From assembly GCF_026342435.1 (NCBI RefSeq), contig NZ_JAPEMT010000003.1, positions 806,001 to 870,000 on the forward strand: a stretch of 64,000 nt of DNA, read 5' to 3'. Both the position numbers and the translations under genes were made by a program. The notes beneath the pieces were generated by a model, which had not been told where the DNA came from, searched no databases, and worked only from the letters and a program-made list of their open reading frames with translations. Positions 35,099-43,727 of the stretch are shown here, piece after piece. The DNA comes from Streptomyces sp. NBC_00237 (GTDB taxonomy: Bacteria; Actinomycetota; Actinomycetes; Streptomycetales; Streptomycetaceae). Every line of letters begins with the position of its first letter. The stretch's first letter is position 1.

Positions 35099-35632
35099 AT
35101 GGATGACGACGTGCGGCCCTGGGACGCAGCGGCGCCGCTCGTACGGGCCGCACGGTGTGGCGACGCCCTCGCCATGGACGACCTGCTGAAGCTGGTGACG
35201 CCGTACGTCACCCGGCTGTGCACCCCGATCGCCCCGGCCGACACCGCGGACGCCGTGCAGGAATCCCTTCTCGCGGTGTTCCGGGGGCTGCGCGGACTGC
35301 GGGACCCGCAGGCGTTCTACGGGTGGGTGCGTGCGGTCACCGTGCGGGAGGCTGTCCGTGTGGCGCGGCGCACCGCAGGCGAGACGCCCGCCGACCCCGA
35401 GGAGATTGCCCGGCTGCGGGACCTGCTGCCTGGCGTCGGCAATGAACTGACCGCAGAAGTTCGGGACTTGCTTGCCCGACTGCCCGTCCAGCACCGCACC
35501 GTACTCGTACTGCGGGAACTCGAAGGACTGGACGAGCGGACGATGGCCGAGCTGCTCGGCGTACCCGAGGGCACCGTGAAGTCACGGCTGAACAGGGCCC
35601 GTTCCTCCTTCCGGAAGGCGTGGACACGGTGA
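35099..35632 (+). CDS. ECF-type RNA polymerase sigma factor
   Basis: The 177-residue protein has a sigma region 2-like part (DDLLKLVTPYVTRLCTPIAP, DAVQESLLAVFRGLRGLRDP, FYGWVRAVTVREAVRVARR) and region 4 (LPVQHRTVLVLRELEGLDER, TMAELLGVPEGTVKSRLNRA). It lacks an extended C-terminal domain. A 7-base inverted repeat (TCGTGAA/TTCACGA) lies about 140 bases upstream. The stop overlaps the GTG of the next gene. An earlier GTG at 35075 is possible. Confidence 0.87.
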   Translation: MDDDVRPWDAAAPLVRAARCGDALAMDDLLKLVTPYVTRLCTPIAPADTADAVQESLLAVFRGLRGLRDPQAFYGWVRAVTVREAVRVARRTAGETPADPEEIARLRDLLPGVGNELTAEVRDLLARLPVQHRTVLVLRELEGLDERTMAELLGVPEGTVKSRLNRARSSFRKAWTR

Positions 35633-36084
35633 ACACACCCGATACGGTCGCCCGACTGCGCGTACTGGCCGCTGGACTGCGCGCCCCTCTGTACGCCGAG
35701 GCGCGGATCGCTCTGCCCTTCGACCAGGTATGGGCGGTCATCGCCGACCTGGAGGGCGAGCTGCCCCATCTGATCTCCTTTGTCCGGGAGTTCAAAGTCC
35801 CGCCCGGCGACAGCGAGCGCAAAGCGGCGCAAGCCGTGGACGTACTTGGCCTGCGCGGGCCGTTCGACGTACGGCTGAGCCCCGGGTGGTGCCTGATGCA
35901 ATCCCGGCTGGTGACGATGGGAATGGCCGCCACGCCGGACGGCACCGGGACGCGGCTCGCCGTCTGCGGCGCGGCGCGCCCCGCCGCCCTTGGCCCCGTG
36001 CAGCACGTGTACCGCCGCCTGCTCGGGCAGCGCCGCACTCATGCCTTCTTCCGCGAGGTGGAGCGCCGCGCCGCCATGCGTTGA
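35629..36084 (+). CDS. SRPBCC-fold protein coupled to the sigma factor
   Basis: The 151-residue protein starts at GTG 35629, overlapping the sigma-factor TGA. It contains EARIALPFDQVWAVIADLEG followed by beta strands, typical of SRPBCC (START/polyketide-cyclase-like) ligand-binding proteins. The coupling suggests it modulates or is co-made with the sigma factor, but there is no direct evidence. It ends four bases before the convergent hydrolase stop. Confidence 0.75.
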   Translation: MNTPDTVARLRVLAAGLRAPLYAEARIALPFDQVWAVIADLEGELPHLISFVREFKVPPGDSERKAAQAVDVLGLRGPFDVRLSPGWCLMQSRLVTMGMAATPDGTGTRLAVCGAARPAALGPVQHVYRRLLGQRRTHAFFREVERRAAMR

Positions 36085-36088
36085 TCCC

Positions 36089-36970
36089 TCAGCTGGCCCC
36101 GGCGATGAGTTTCCGCAGGGCCTCGGCCACCAACTCCGGCCGTTCCTCGTGCAGGTGGTGCCCCGCACCTGGCACCACCCGTACGGTCAGATCGTCTGCG
36201 TTCGGATCGTCGCCGCGCAGCAGAGCAGGCGGGATCACCGGGTCGTGCTCGCCGCCCAGGACCAGCGTCGGGACGGCCAGCCGCCGTCGGCGGTGGGTGC
36301 CCCGGAAGCCCGCCGGGATGTCCCGCACGACGTACTGCCAGAACATCGCCTGCCAGGCATGGGCCGATGCCTGTGCCGCCTCGGTGAACTCCGCGAGATC
36401 CGCGTCCCGCCACGCCGTCGGGTCGGCGACCGCGCGTCGCAGCAGATACCGGGTGAAGGCCGGCCAGTGCCGCAGGACCAGCCGTCCGAGCATCGGGTAC
36501 TCGATGAAGGCGGTGAACCACATCCGCCACAGATTCGGCAGGACGTCGCGGTGGCGCGTCCACGGGTGTGCCATGTTCAGCGCCAGGAAGGCACGGAACC
36601 GCTCCGGGGCCCGTTGGCAGAGCCGGAAGCCCACCCCGGCACCCCAGTTGTGCCCGACCAGGGTCACCCGGTCGAGGCCGAGCGCGTCAAGGAGCGCAAG
36701 TACGTCGTCGCCGAGCCCGTCCGTGTCGTAACCGCGCCTGGTCTGCTCCGACCAGCCGAAGCCGCGCAGATCGACGCAGATCAGCCGGTGGCCGTCGGCG
36801 AGCAGCGGGACGAGCGCGCGCCACGCGTACCAGTGCTGCGGGAAACCGTGCAGCAGCACGACGGGCTCACCGCTGCCGGACTCGGCGATGTGCAGCCGGG
36901 CCCCGCGGACCGTCACCCACCGGTGCTCGGCCCCTTCCAGCGGGGGCATGGGACGATCGCTGTTGATCAT
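36089..36970 (-). CDS. Alpha/beta hydrolase of the epoxide hydrolase type, nucleophile Asp replaced by Asn
   Basis: The 293-residue protein has VVLLHGFPQHWYAWRALVPL (oxyanion HGFP), DLRGFGWSEQ and the elbow TLVGHNWGAGVGF. It also has TLVLGGEHDPVIP (acidic residue) and VPGAGHHLHEERPELV (histidine). Epoxide hydrolases and dehalogenases carry Asp at the elbow (GHDWG); here it is Asn, so catalysis may be lost or changed. The start is ATG 36970 (MINSDRPMPP); the longer frame lacks support. Confidence 0.85.
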   Translation of the reverse strand: MINSDRPMPPLEGAEHRWVTVRGARLHIAESGSGEPVVLLHGFPQHWYAWRALVPLLADGHRLICVDLRGFGWSEQTRRGYDTDGLGDDVLALLDALGLDRVTLVGHNWGAGVGFRLCQRAPERFRAFLALNMAHPWTRHRDVLPNLWRMWFTAFIEYPMLGRLVLRHWPAFTRYLLRRAVADPTAWRDADLAEFTEAAQASAHAWQAMFWQYVVRDIPAGFRGTHRRRRLAVPTLVLGGEHDPVIPPALLRGDDPNADDLTVRVVPGAGHHLHEERPELVAEALRKLIAGAS

Positions 36971-37134
36971 GAGGGGAACCCTTCGCCGGATACGAGAAGT
37001 CGCGTACACCCCGCCAGGAGGCGCACGATCCGGCGAAGGTTCCCTCGTGTTTGTGTGTACGTACCTCCAGATCTCGACCAGGCGATTTCCGTCGTCTACC
37101 GCTGCCTCAGCAAGCCCGTCCACGTGTCGAGAGC

Positions 37135-37308
37135 GTGCGGGTCACCGACCGGAGTCCGGAAGCCGAGGCGAAGCGCAAAGCAGCCAACGACAAGCACCAC
37201 GGGCGCATGCGTGAGGAGAGCGCGAAGAAGAAGGGTGTGGCTGAGCAGGAGATGGCCACGCCCGCGCAGCTGAAGTACCTCGTATCGGGAAGCCGGTCGC
37301 GCCGGTGA
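37135..37308 (+). CDS. Small lysine-rich protein or gene fragment, 57 residues
   Basis: From GTG 37135 the product is highly charged (SPEAEAKRKAANDKHHGRMR, EESAKKKGVAEQEMATPAQL) and ends KYLVSGSRSRR. Composition is natural but the start is weak, so it may be a C-terminal fragment. Not recognised. Confidence 0.4.
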   Translation: MRVTDRSPEAEAKRKAANDKHHGRMREESAKKKGVAEQEMATPAQLKYLVSGSRSRR

Positions 37309-37309
37309 G

Positions 37310-37770
37310 TCCATCGGCGGAGTTGCTTCCCGTACTTGTGGTGAGCGAGGGCGCGTTCGACGGTGATCCGGTCGGACGAGTGCGCGTGTCGGTCGTGGTC
37401 CCACTGTTCCATCCTGCGTGCAGGCACACCGGGACGTGGTGTGTGGGGCGGAGTGGTGGCTTGTCTGGGGTGGTCTCGCGGCTCAGGCCCGGATATCCGT
37501 CGTCCAGGAGCACTTCGACCTTGCCGAAGTCCTCGAAACGGCCGGTGTTGCCTGCGGTGTGGGCAAGAACGTAACGGCTCGGCGGGCGGCTGGCCGAGGT
37601 CGCGGCGTACGGCGAACCGCAGCGGGACCGTGGTGAGGCGGCGGGCGAGTTGCACGGGCCGGGAACGGCCGTCCTTCGTCGTGCACGTCGTCGTACGCGA
37701 GGCCGCACAGGTGGGGCATGTCCCCTCCAGTGCGTCCCAGCCACCCGCCACGCATCGATCCTCTCGCGTG
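37310..37770 (-). pseudogene. Decayed IS5-type transposase C-terminal half
   Basis: One frame encodes GRFEDFGKVEVLLDDGYPGL (catalytic-region aspartates). Another encodes HSSDRITVERALAHHKYGKQ followed by LRRWTHRRDRLPDTR, the usual end of this transposase group (HSSERITVEHALADHKRWKQ...). The frames alternate and the upstream catalytic domain is missing. Confidence 0.65.
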
Positions 37771-37932
37771 TCAGGCGGAGTCGCGGGCCCATCGCAGGAA
37801 GTGCCATCGTCTGGTGCGGGGTCTTCGACGCGGGGGCGAAGCGTCGTGGAAGGCATGGCGGTGGTGGCGGGTCAGTTCGTCGGTGCGGGCGGTGTGCAGG
37901 CGGTACAGGGTGTCGGGGTGCAGGGGGTTCAT
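37771..37932 (-). CDS. Small basic protein, 53 residues
   Basis: ATG 37932 follows GGACAGG and opens MNPLHPDTLYRLHTARTDEL, continuing with an arginine/histidine-rich tail (RRRPRTRRWHFLRWARDSA). Similar short basic proteins are widespread in Streptomyces; their function is unknown. Confidence 0.45.
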   Translation of the reverse strand: MNPLHPDTLYRLHTARTDELTRHHRHAFHDASPPRRRPRTRRWHFLRWARDSA

Positions 37933-37983
37933 CGCGGCCTGTCCTGTCTGCGGGCATGGCGGTGGCCCGCGGGAGGGTTGGTT

Positions 37984-38300
37984 GGGGGGTGGAGATGATC
38001 ACCGTAGGGCCGTTGGCAGGGGAGGGGCCAGCGCTTTTCCCAGGGTGGGCTCGCACGGCAACCGGGGTGGCAGCGCTGCTCGATGCTGAAGCCGCTGTCG
38101 TGGAGCGCGGTGGTCCATGGGGCACGGTGCATGGCACCTTCCGCTGTGGCCTGGTCATGGCTGGCCCGGAGAGCGGTGGGATCGTGCCGGTGCAGGGTGG
38201 TGCCGAGTCGCCGGGAGCGTTGACCGCGACGGGTAGATACGGTCAGCAAGTAGCGGCTCGCGAGCGGTGGCACTGAGGATCTTTGTACCGGCGTCTGTGC
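37984..38300. other. Intergenic stretch with no supported gene
   Basis: One open plus-strand frame (MITVGPLAGEGPALFPG...) exists but has no ribosome site or recognisable domain, and it is flanked by broken genes. Confidence 0.35.
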
Positions 38301-38311
38301 GGTCAACCGGA

Positions 38312-38704
38312 CTAGTCAGCTCGGCGGCTCGTTGGGTGGGCGGAGGCGGGCGTTGGTGTGTGACGGGCGGCAGCCCGTTGGAGTGTGTCGCGTACGGGGC
38401 CGGGCGGGGGCGGGCCGTTGGTGCTGTCGACGATGTGCTGCCCGACGGCCCGGAGTTTGATGTTGGTGTGCTGGGAGATCTCGACGAGGATCTGCCATGC
38501 CTGGGAGGCGGTGCACTGGCAGGCGGCCATCAGGACTCCGTGGGCCATGTCGATGACCGGGCGTGATTCCAGAGCCCATCGCAGGTCGGCTACTTCCCTT
38601 TGCAGGGCGCTCTGTTCGGTACCTGGGTCCTGGGGCGAGGCGTCTTATTGTTCTTGCGCCGTGTTGTGCGTGGCGGAGCGGAACACGGATTCCGCCGTGC
38701 TCAT
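38312..38704 (-). pseudogene. ANTAR-domain regulator with an in-frame ochre stop at codon 20
   Basis: A strong ribosome site (GGAGGAGG) precedes ATG 38704, and the frame reads MSTAESVFRSATHNTAQEQ, then TAA (38645-38647). The same frame continues with LQREVADLRWALESRPVIDM, AHGVLMAACQCTASQAWQIL and SQHTNIKLRAVGQHIVDST, an intact RNA-binding ANTAR domain. Without the stop the protein would have 130 residues. Re-initiation at the internal ATG 38548 would delete the coiled-coil part. Confidence 0.75.
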
Positions 38705-38846
38705 CCGAGACCTCCTCCACGGCCGCACTCGGGACTGTCTTGCAGCGTCAGAGCCGCTGTATAGCTCCTCGCCGCCATCACCAGCTACGAAACCCGGTGA
38801 CACGAAGGGGTCAGCAAGCTGAACCGTTCCGGGTTCGGTAGAGACT

Positions 38847-39719
38847 CTAGATTGTGGTTGTGACCTGGGATTTCGGGGTTTTGCGGTAGTAGTTGGTCTC
38901 GTATTCGACGGGTGGGATGTGCCCTATTTCACCGTGGAGTCGGCGGTGGCAGTACCAGTCGATCCATTCGGCGGTGGCGAGTTCGACATGCGAAAGGGTT
39001 CGCCAAGGTCGGCCGGGCTTGATCAGCTCGGTCTTGAACAGGCCGATCGTGGACTCCATGAGGGCGTTGTCGTAGGCGTCGCCGACCGAACCGATGGAGG
39101 CCGCGATGCCGGCGGCGTCCAGGTGCTCGGCGAGCCGAAAACTCGTGTATTGCGACCCGGCATCGGAATGATGTATCAACTCGCCCCGCTGGTAAGGCTG
39201 TTTATCGCGGTCACGTTGCCACAGGGCCATGTCCAGGGCGTCCAGGACGAGCCTGGTCTCCTTCGACGTGGCGGCTGACCAGCCGACGATCCGGCGGGAG
39301 AAGGTGTCGACGACGAACGCGACGTAGACGACGCCGGACCAGGTCTTGACGTGGGTGAAGTCAGCGACCCAGCAGCGGTTGGGGGCCGGCGCGACGAAGT
39401 TGCGGTCCAGCAGGTCCGGTGCCCGTTCCACGGAACTGTCCGGGATGGTGGTGATGATCTTCTTTCCCCGGACAGCACCGGCGACGCCCAGCTCGCGCAT
39501 GAGGCGTTCGACGGTGCACCGGGCCACGATGTGACCTTGTCGGTGCAGCTCACGCCAGACCTTCCTGGCGCCGTAGACACGGTAGTTGGACACGAAGATC
39601 TGCCGGATGAGCGGCTTCAGTTCGGCGTCGCGGACGGTGCGGGCCGACGGGGCCCGGAGTCGTTTGTGGTGGGCGTAATAGGTGGACGGGGCGATCTTGC
39701 AGTCGTGCTCGGTGAGCAC
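38847..39719 (-). CDS. IS3-family transposase OrfB (integrase catalytic domain)
   Basis: The 290-residue frame contains the IS3 HTH_21-like start (YYAHHKRLRAPSARTVRDAE, YRVYGARKVWREL) and a rve-type core with a DDE triad. The triad is D in RCWVADFTHVKTWSGV, D in IHHSDAGSQYTS, and E in DNALMESTIGLFKTELI. It is expressed as a -1 frameshift fusion with OrfA in related elements. Confidence 0.93.
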   Translation of the reverse strand: MLTEHDCKIAPSTYYAHHKRLRAPSARTVRDAELKPLIRQIFVSNYRVYGARKVWRELHRQGHIVARCTVERLMRELGVAGAVRGKKIITTIPDSSVERAPDLLDRNFVAPAPNRCWVADFTHVKTWSGVVYVAFVVDTFSRRIVGWSAATSKETRLVLDALDMALWQRDRDKQPYQRGELIHHSDAGSQYTSFRLAEHLDAAGIAASIGSVGDAYDNALMESTIGLFKTELIKPGRPWRTLSHVELATAEWIDWYCHRRLHGEIGHIPPVEYETNYYRKTPKSQVTTTI

Positions 39720-39772
39720 GCGGCAGATCGGCTCGACACCGCCGAAGCGGGCCCGGTGCTCGTCGATGAACG

Positions 39773-40099
39773 CTACGAGCGCGTGTGTGGCCGGTCGAGC
39801 TCGGCCGCGAAGAAACTCGCCGCGGCCTTCAGGATGTCGTTCGCCCGCTTCAGTTCGGCGATCTCCTTCTTCATCGCCTTGATCTGCGCGGACTCCTCCG
39901 TGGTCGTCCCCGGCCGCTGACCGGAGTCGACCTCGTCCCGCTTCACCCAGTTCCGCAGGGTCTCGGCCGAACCGATCCCGAGTTTCTGGGCGACGGCCCT
40001 CAAAGCGGCCGACTCGTTCGGATAGTCACCGCGGATCTCGGCGACCATACGGACCGCTCGTTTCCGCAGCTCAGGGGGATAGGAGGAAGGGCGTGCCAT
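39773..40099 (-). CDS. IS3-family transposase OrfA
   Basis: The 108-residue frame has a helix-turn-helix (RKRAVRMVAEIRGDYPNESA, AVAQKLGIGSAETLRNWVKR) and a leucine-zipper-like coiled coil (IKAMKKEIAELKRANDILKA). It lies upstream of OrfB within the same IS. Confidence 0.93.
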   Translation of the reverse strand: MARPSSYPPELRKRAVRMVAEIRGDYPNESAALRAVAQKLGIGSAETLRNWVKRDEVDSGQRPGTTTEESAQIKAMKKEIAELKRANDILKAAASFFAAELDRPHTRS

Positions 40100-40149
40100 G
40101 ACTCAATCCTTACACGGAATCAAGTCTCTATCGAACCCGGAACGGTTCA

Positions 40150-40463
40150 AGCTGACGGGGCGGAGACCATGACGTCCGGCCCGGCCACGACCGTGCGCTT
40201 CGCTGTTGGGGCGCCCTGGTCGGCACCCCTCAGAAGTGTTCCGCTGCTTCTTGGCCTGTCCTACGCTCCGTCGCCCTGCCGTTCACCGCATGCCCTCTGC
40301 ACGTGATGCTGCGACCTGGCGTCTGTGGGCGGGCACTCCCTGTGCTACTACAGGCCCCGCAGTTCACGAGACTTTGCGCATGGGGTGAGGGCCCGTGGGA
40401 ACCCGGCCCTTCTCCCTGGTCCGGGGCTGGGGCCGGGGCCGGGGCCGGTGAACGGAGCGAACG
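40150..40463. other. Intergenic stretch before the first GAF-ANTAR gene
   Basis: No gene seen. A GGGGCC tandem run (40430-40446) sits immediately before the start of the next gene and may form structured RNA around its ribosome site. Confidence 0.4.
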
Positions 40464-41159
40464 GTGATGGAGAAGGTACTCGCGGCAGCGGCGGGCGACC
40501 CGGCCGGCTTGGCTGCCCGGATGTGTGCAGCCCTCGCCGACGGGCTGTCAGCGGCCGGGGCAGGGATGTCGCTGCTCCCCGACACGACCGCCCGCCAGCT
40601 GCTGTGCGCATCCACCGCGGAAGCGCTGCGGCTGGAAGAGCTGCAGTTCGAGACCGCGGAAGGCCCCTGCGTCACCGCGGCCCGGACCGGCAGGCCGGTC
40701 GTCGTCGCCGACCTCACCCACGAGGTGACCGCCTGGCCGGTCTTCGGCACCCTGGTGCGCGAGCAGCTGCCCGGCGTTCAGGCGATCCACGCATTCCCGC
40801 TGGCTCTGGCCGGTCGGGTGCTCGGCTGCGCCGACGTCTTCTTCCACCGGCCCACCCCACTCGACCCGGTCCTGCACGCCCGAGCAACCGCCGCCACCAC
40901 CGTAATTACGGCGACTCTCCTGCGCGCCTATGCCGACCTTCCCACCAGTCTGGAAGGCGACGCCCCGTGGGAATCGGGGCCTCAGGCCAGCACGCACTGG
41001 ACGTCCGCCTACCACGCGGTCGGCGTCCTCGCGGAGCGCCTGCACATCAGCGCCGACGAAGCACTGGCCCGTATCCGTGCCCAGGCATTCCGTACGGGGG
41101 AGCCGCTTCCCCAGATCGCAGCCCAGCTCCTCGCCGACGCTGGCGGAACACCAGAATGA
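40464..41159 (+). CDS. GAF and ANTAR domain regulator (1)
   Basis: The 231-residue protein has a GAF-like sensor (AEALRLEELQFETAEGPCVT, AIHAFPLALAGRVLGCADVF) at about residues 20-150. A C-terminal ANTAR-like helical unit (AYHAVGVLAERLHISADEAL, ARIRAQAFRTGEPLPQIAAQ) follows. ANTAR domains bind paired hairpins in RNA and act as antiterminators. GTG 40464 or ATG 40467 may be the start. Confidence 0.85.
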   Translation: MMEKVLAAAAGDPAGLAARMCAALADGLSAAGAGMSLLPDTTARQLLCASTAEALRLEELQFETAEGPCVTAARTGRPVVVADLTHEVTAWPVFGTLVREQLPGVQAIHAFPLALAGRVLGCADVFFHRPTPLDPVLHARATAATTVITATLLRAYADLPTSLEGDAPWESGPQASTHWTSAYHAVGVLAERLHISADEALARIRAQAFRTGEPLPQIAAQLLADAGGTPE

Positions 41160-41726
41160 CCAGGCGTTTCGTTTACGGATGTCCCGCCGCCGTGCCCGCC
41201 CGGGGGCAGGGGTGCCGTTGCGGGGTGGACTGTCCGGTGGGTGGGCTGTTGGGGAGCGTCGTTCGGCTCAACCGTGGGGGCAGGGCGCCTATCCGTCGCT
41301 GGCCTTGTCGTCCGGGCCAGGGAGAGCCCCCTTGTGGTGCGGCCCCCAGCCCCCGGGTCATGATGCGGCCGGTGCCATCTCACCGAGGACACGGCACCGG
41401 CCTGTCCTTCCGGTCAGTTCCAAGCCGGGGTGGCTCCCGCTCACTCCGGAGCCGGTGAAGGACATCCACCATGCGAGGACGGACGCCTCGGCCAGGAGGG
41501 GAGGCGTTTCCCGTTCGTCGCACGGAGGCCGCTGACGACTGGCGGCGGCCTCCCCATTCTCTTCTTTGAACCCTACGCGCGCACGGGGCAGGCGCCGCCG
41601 TGCGAACCGGGACCTGACGGCATGTGCATCGCGTAGTGTCAGCGCTACGACGCAAACGCTGTGGATGCCGGTCTCACCCGGCGTGGCAGGCGGCCCCGCA
41701 CGAGGTGGGAAGTGGGGTGGGGCAGT
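41160..41726. other. Intergenic region between GAF-ANTAR genes (about 570 bp)
   Basis: No gene supported. It contains successive hairpins: one with ACGCCTC/GAGGCGT arms near 41482-41506, and the terminator-like structure at 41524. Two hairpins close together upstream of ANTAR genes could be an antitermination target. Confidence 0.45.
41524..41553 (+). terminator. Hairpin followed by a T-rich tail
   Basis: Nine-base arms GGAGGCCGC and GCGGCCTCC enclose a 12-base loop and are followed by CCATTCTCTTCTTT. It is a good intrinsic terminator candidate between GAF-ANTAR genes. Confidence 0.65.
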
Positions 41727-42455
41727 GTGATCAGTGACCCGATGGCCGCACTGCTGCGCCGCCTGAACACCGCCGACCCCACCGTGGCCGACGACTGCGC
41801 CCGCGTACTTGGAGCCGACGGGCTCGCCGTCTCCGCCCTCCTGGAGGGTGGTGCCCGCGAAGTCATCTGGGCCACCCCCGGGCTCGGCACCCGGTTCGAG
41901 GAACTCCAGTTCACCCTGGGCGAGGGACCGGGCCCCGACGCCGCCCGCACCGGCACGGTCTCCCTGACCGGTGACCTACGGGCCATGCCCGTTCAGCGGT
42001 GGCCCGCCCTGCTGCCCGCCCTCAGTGACGACCCGGTCGGCTCGGTGTTCTGCTTCCCCCTGAACCTTGGCGCGATCACTGTGGGCGTCCTCACCCTGAC
42101 ACAGGAGACTCCCGGTGTGCTGGACGCCCAGCAATGGGACGATGCGACAGTCCTGGCGGCCGCCCTGACGAGCCTGCTGCTGGACGGCGACCGTCACCGC
42201 CTGGAATCCCTCACCACGGCGTCCACGCAGGCGGTGCTGCGACAGGCGGCCGTGCACCAGGCCACAGGAATGATGAGCGTGCAGCTCGGCGTGCCGTTGA
42301 GCGAGGCCCTGCTGCACCTGCGCGCCCACGCCTACCGCCACAACGCCCCCCTCGGCGACATCGCCTCCGACGTCGTGGCCCGCCGCCTGCGCTTCCCCCA
42401 ACCCACGCCCACCCACGGGCCCACCGTGCCCGAAGACCCGAAGGATGATGTCTGA
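41727..42455 (+). CDS. GAF and ANTAR domain regulator (2)
   Basis: From GTG 41727 the 242-residue protein shows a GAF-like region (RFEELQFTLGEGPGPDAART, GSVFCFPLNLGAITVGVLTL) and a C-terminal ANTAR unit (AAVHQATGMMSVQLGVPLSE, LLHLRAHAYRHNAPLGDIAS). The TGA overlaps the ATG of the third GAF-ANTAR gene, so the two are translated together and may form a heterodimer. Confidence 0.86.
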   Translation: MISDPMAALLRRLNTADPTVADDCARVLGADGLAVSALLEGGAREVIWATPGLGTRFEELQFTLGEGPGPDAARTGTVSLTGDLRAMPVQRWPALLPALSDDPVGSVFCFPLNLGAITVGVLTLTQETPGVLDAQQWDDATVLAAALTSLLLDGDRHRLESLTTASTQAVLRQAAVHQATGMMSVQLGVPLSEALLHLRAHAYRHNAPLGDIASDVVARRLRFPQPTPTHGPTVPEDPKDDV

Positions 42456-43201
42456 TGACCGCGGCACGTGAACAACGCCTGACCCAGGTCTTCGTCGAGG
42501 CCGCCGACACTCTCGTCGACGAGTTCGACGTCCTGGACTTCCTCCAGCGGCTCTCCCGCCGGTGCGTGGAACTCCTCGACGTCTCCGCCGCCGGCATCCT
42601 CCTCGCCGACATCCACGACGACCTTCAGCTGGTGGCCGCCTCCGACGAACACACCCGCCTGCTGGAACTCTTCGCCCTCCAGCACGACCAGGGCCCCTGC
42701 GTCGTGTGCTACCGCACCGGCGCCCCCGCCACCAACATCGACCTCGACCACGCCCAAACCACCCTGGGCTGGGACCGCTTCGCCCAACAAGCCCGCGCCT
42801 CCGGCTTCGCCACCACCCACGCCATCCCCCTGCGCCTGCGCAGCCGCGTGGTCGGCGCCCTCAACCTCTTCCACACCAAAACCCAGCGCCTCACCGGCGA
42901 AGACGTGATCCTCGCCCAGGCCCTCGCGGACGTCGCGACCATCTCCATCCTCCAGCAGCGCACCCTTCAAGCCAGCAACACCGAACGCGCCCAGCTCCAG
43001 GCCGCCCTCAACTCCCGCATCATCCTGGAACAGGCCAAAGGCATCCTCGCCGAACGCCTCACCCTCACCCCCGACGAAGCCTTCACCGCCCTGCGCACCT
43101 ATGTGCGCTCCCACAACCTGCGCCTGTCCGATGCCGCACGCCAGGTCATCGAGGGCACCCTCGACATCCCTCAGCCCCCCGAACCCGACGCCGCCGCCTG
43201 A
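42455..43201 (+). CDS. GAF and ANTAR domain regulator (3)
   Basis: The 248-residue protein has a complete GAF domain (LDFLQRLSRRCVELLDVSAA, LQHDQGPCVVCYRTGAPATN, HAIPLRLRSRVVGALNLFHT) and a canonical ANTAR domain (ILEQAKGILAERLTLTPDEA, LRTYVRSHNLRLSDAARQVI). Cysteines in GPCVVC could act in redox or metal sensing, a speculation. It is coupled to the preceding gene. Confidence 0.92.
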   Translation: MTAAREQRLTQVFVEAADTLVDEFDVLDFLQRLSRRCVELLDVSAAGILLADIHDDLQLVAASDEHTRLLELFALQHDQGPCVVCYRTGAPATNIDLDHAQTTLGWDRFAQQARASGFATTHAIPLRLRSRVVGALNLFHTKTQRLTGEDVILAQALADVATISILQQRTLQASNTERAQLQAALNSRIILEQAKGILAERLTLTPDEAFTALRTYVRSHNLRLSDAARQVIEGTLDIPQPPEPDAAA

Positions 43202-43525
43202 CCTTCCAGCCGGTCCTCTCACCCCTACGCGGACTCCGCACGGCGGACACTTCTGGCTGGAGCGCACCCTCTCCGCAGGCTGGGGTACGAGGAAGACCCT
43301 GAGTGACCAGTTGATGGAGCCGGCGCTGGTCCCGGAAGCCGACGGCGACGTCTCTCTGGGGTGTGAAACTTGGCGACCTCGCGTGATCAACTGACGCCTA
43401 TTCCTTGCTCATTGAGGCACTGGTGTCACGGTAGGGGCTCCGCCGCAGATGGTGCGAGAGCGACCCTGATGAGTTCGGGGTCGCCTGATTGGTATGCCCA
43501 TCATGACGCTCCCGGAGATCACGAA
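43202..43525. other. Intergenic stretch (about 320 bp)
   Basis: No gene seen between the GAF-ANTAR pair and the truncated nucleotidyltransferase. Confidence 0.4.
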
Positions 43526-43723
43526 ATGACTGCTCAGAACCCCATCACCTACGGCGCGTTCGTCGAACTCGCCGCCGCTGAGCCAGCTGTCGTCGGCCTT
43601 GTCCTCAAGGGCTCCCAGGCTCACGAGGGGATGATCACCAAGCACTCCGACCACGATCTGTACGTCGTACTCGCTGATGACGCGACAACCGACCTCACCC
43701 GGTCTTCGGGGGTGACGAGGTAG
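43526..43723 (+). pseudogene. Truncated nucleotidyltransferase
   Basis: The 65-codon frame from ATG 43526 encodes ITYGAFVELAAAEPAVVGLV and LKGSQAHEGMITKHSDHDLY. This is the N-terminal GS...SDxD motif of nucleotidyltransferases (aminoglycoside adenylyltransferase type). The rest is replaced at about 43700 by the 3' end of an opposing gene, indicating a recombination breakpoint. Confidence 0.65.
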
Positions 43724-43727
43724 GGGC

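Larger units (their letters stand above)
38820..40149 (-). mobile_element. Complete IS3-family insertion sequence, 1330 bp
   Basis: The ends form nearly perfect inverted repeats of about 27 bases beginning TGAACCGTTCCGGGTTCG. They are flanked by a 3-base direct repeat AGC (38817-38819 and 40150-40152), the usual IS3 target duplication. Both overlapping transposase frames are open, so the copy may be active. Confidence 0.92.

Noticed and set aside
42332..43390. A 352-codon glycine-rich minus-strand frame
   Set aside because: It mirrors the GAF-ANTAR gene on the other strand; the extreme glycine/valine content is a GC-skew artefact.
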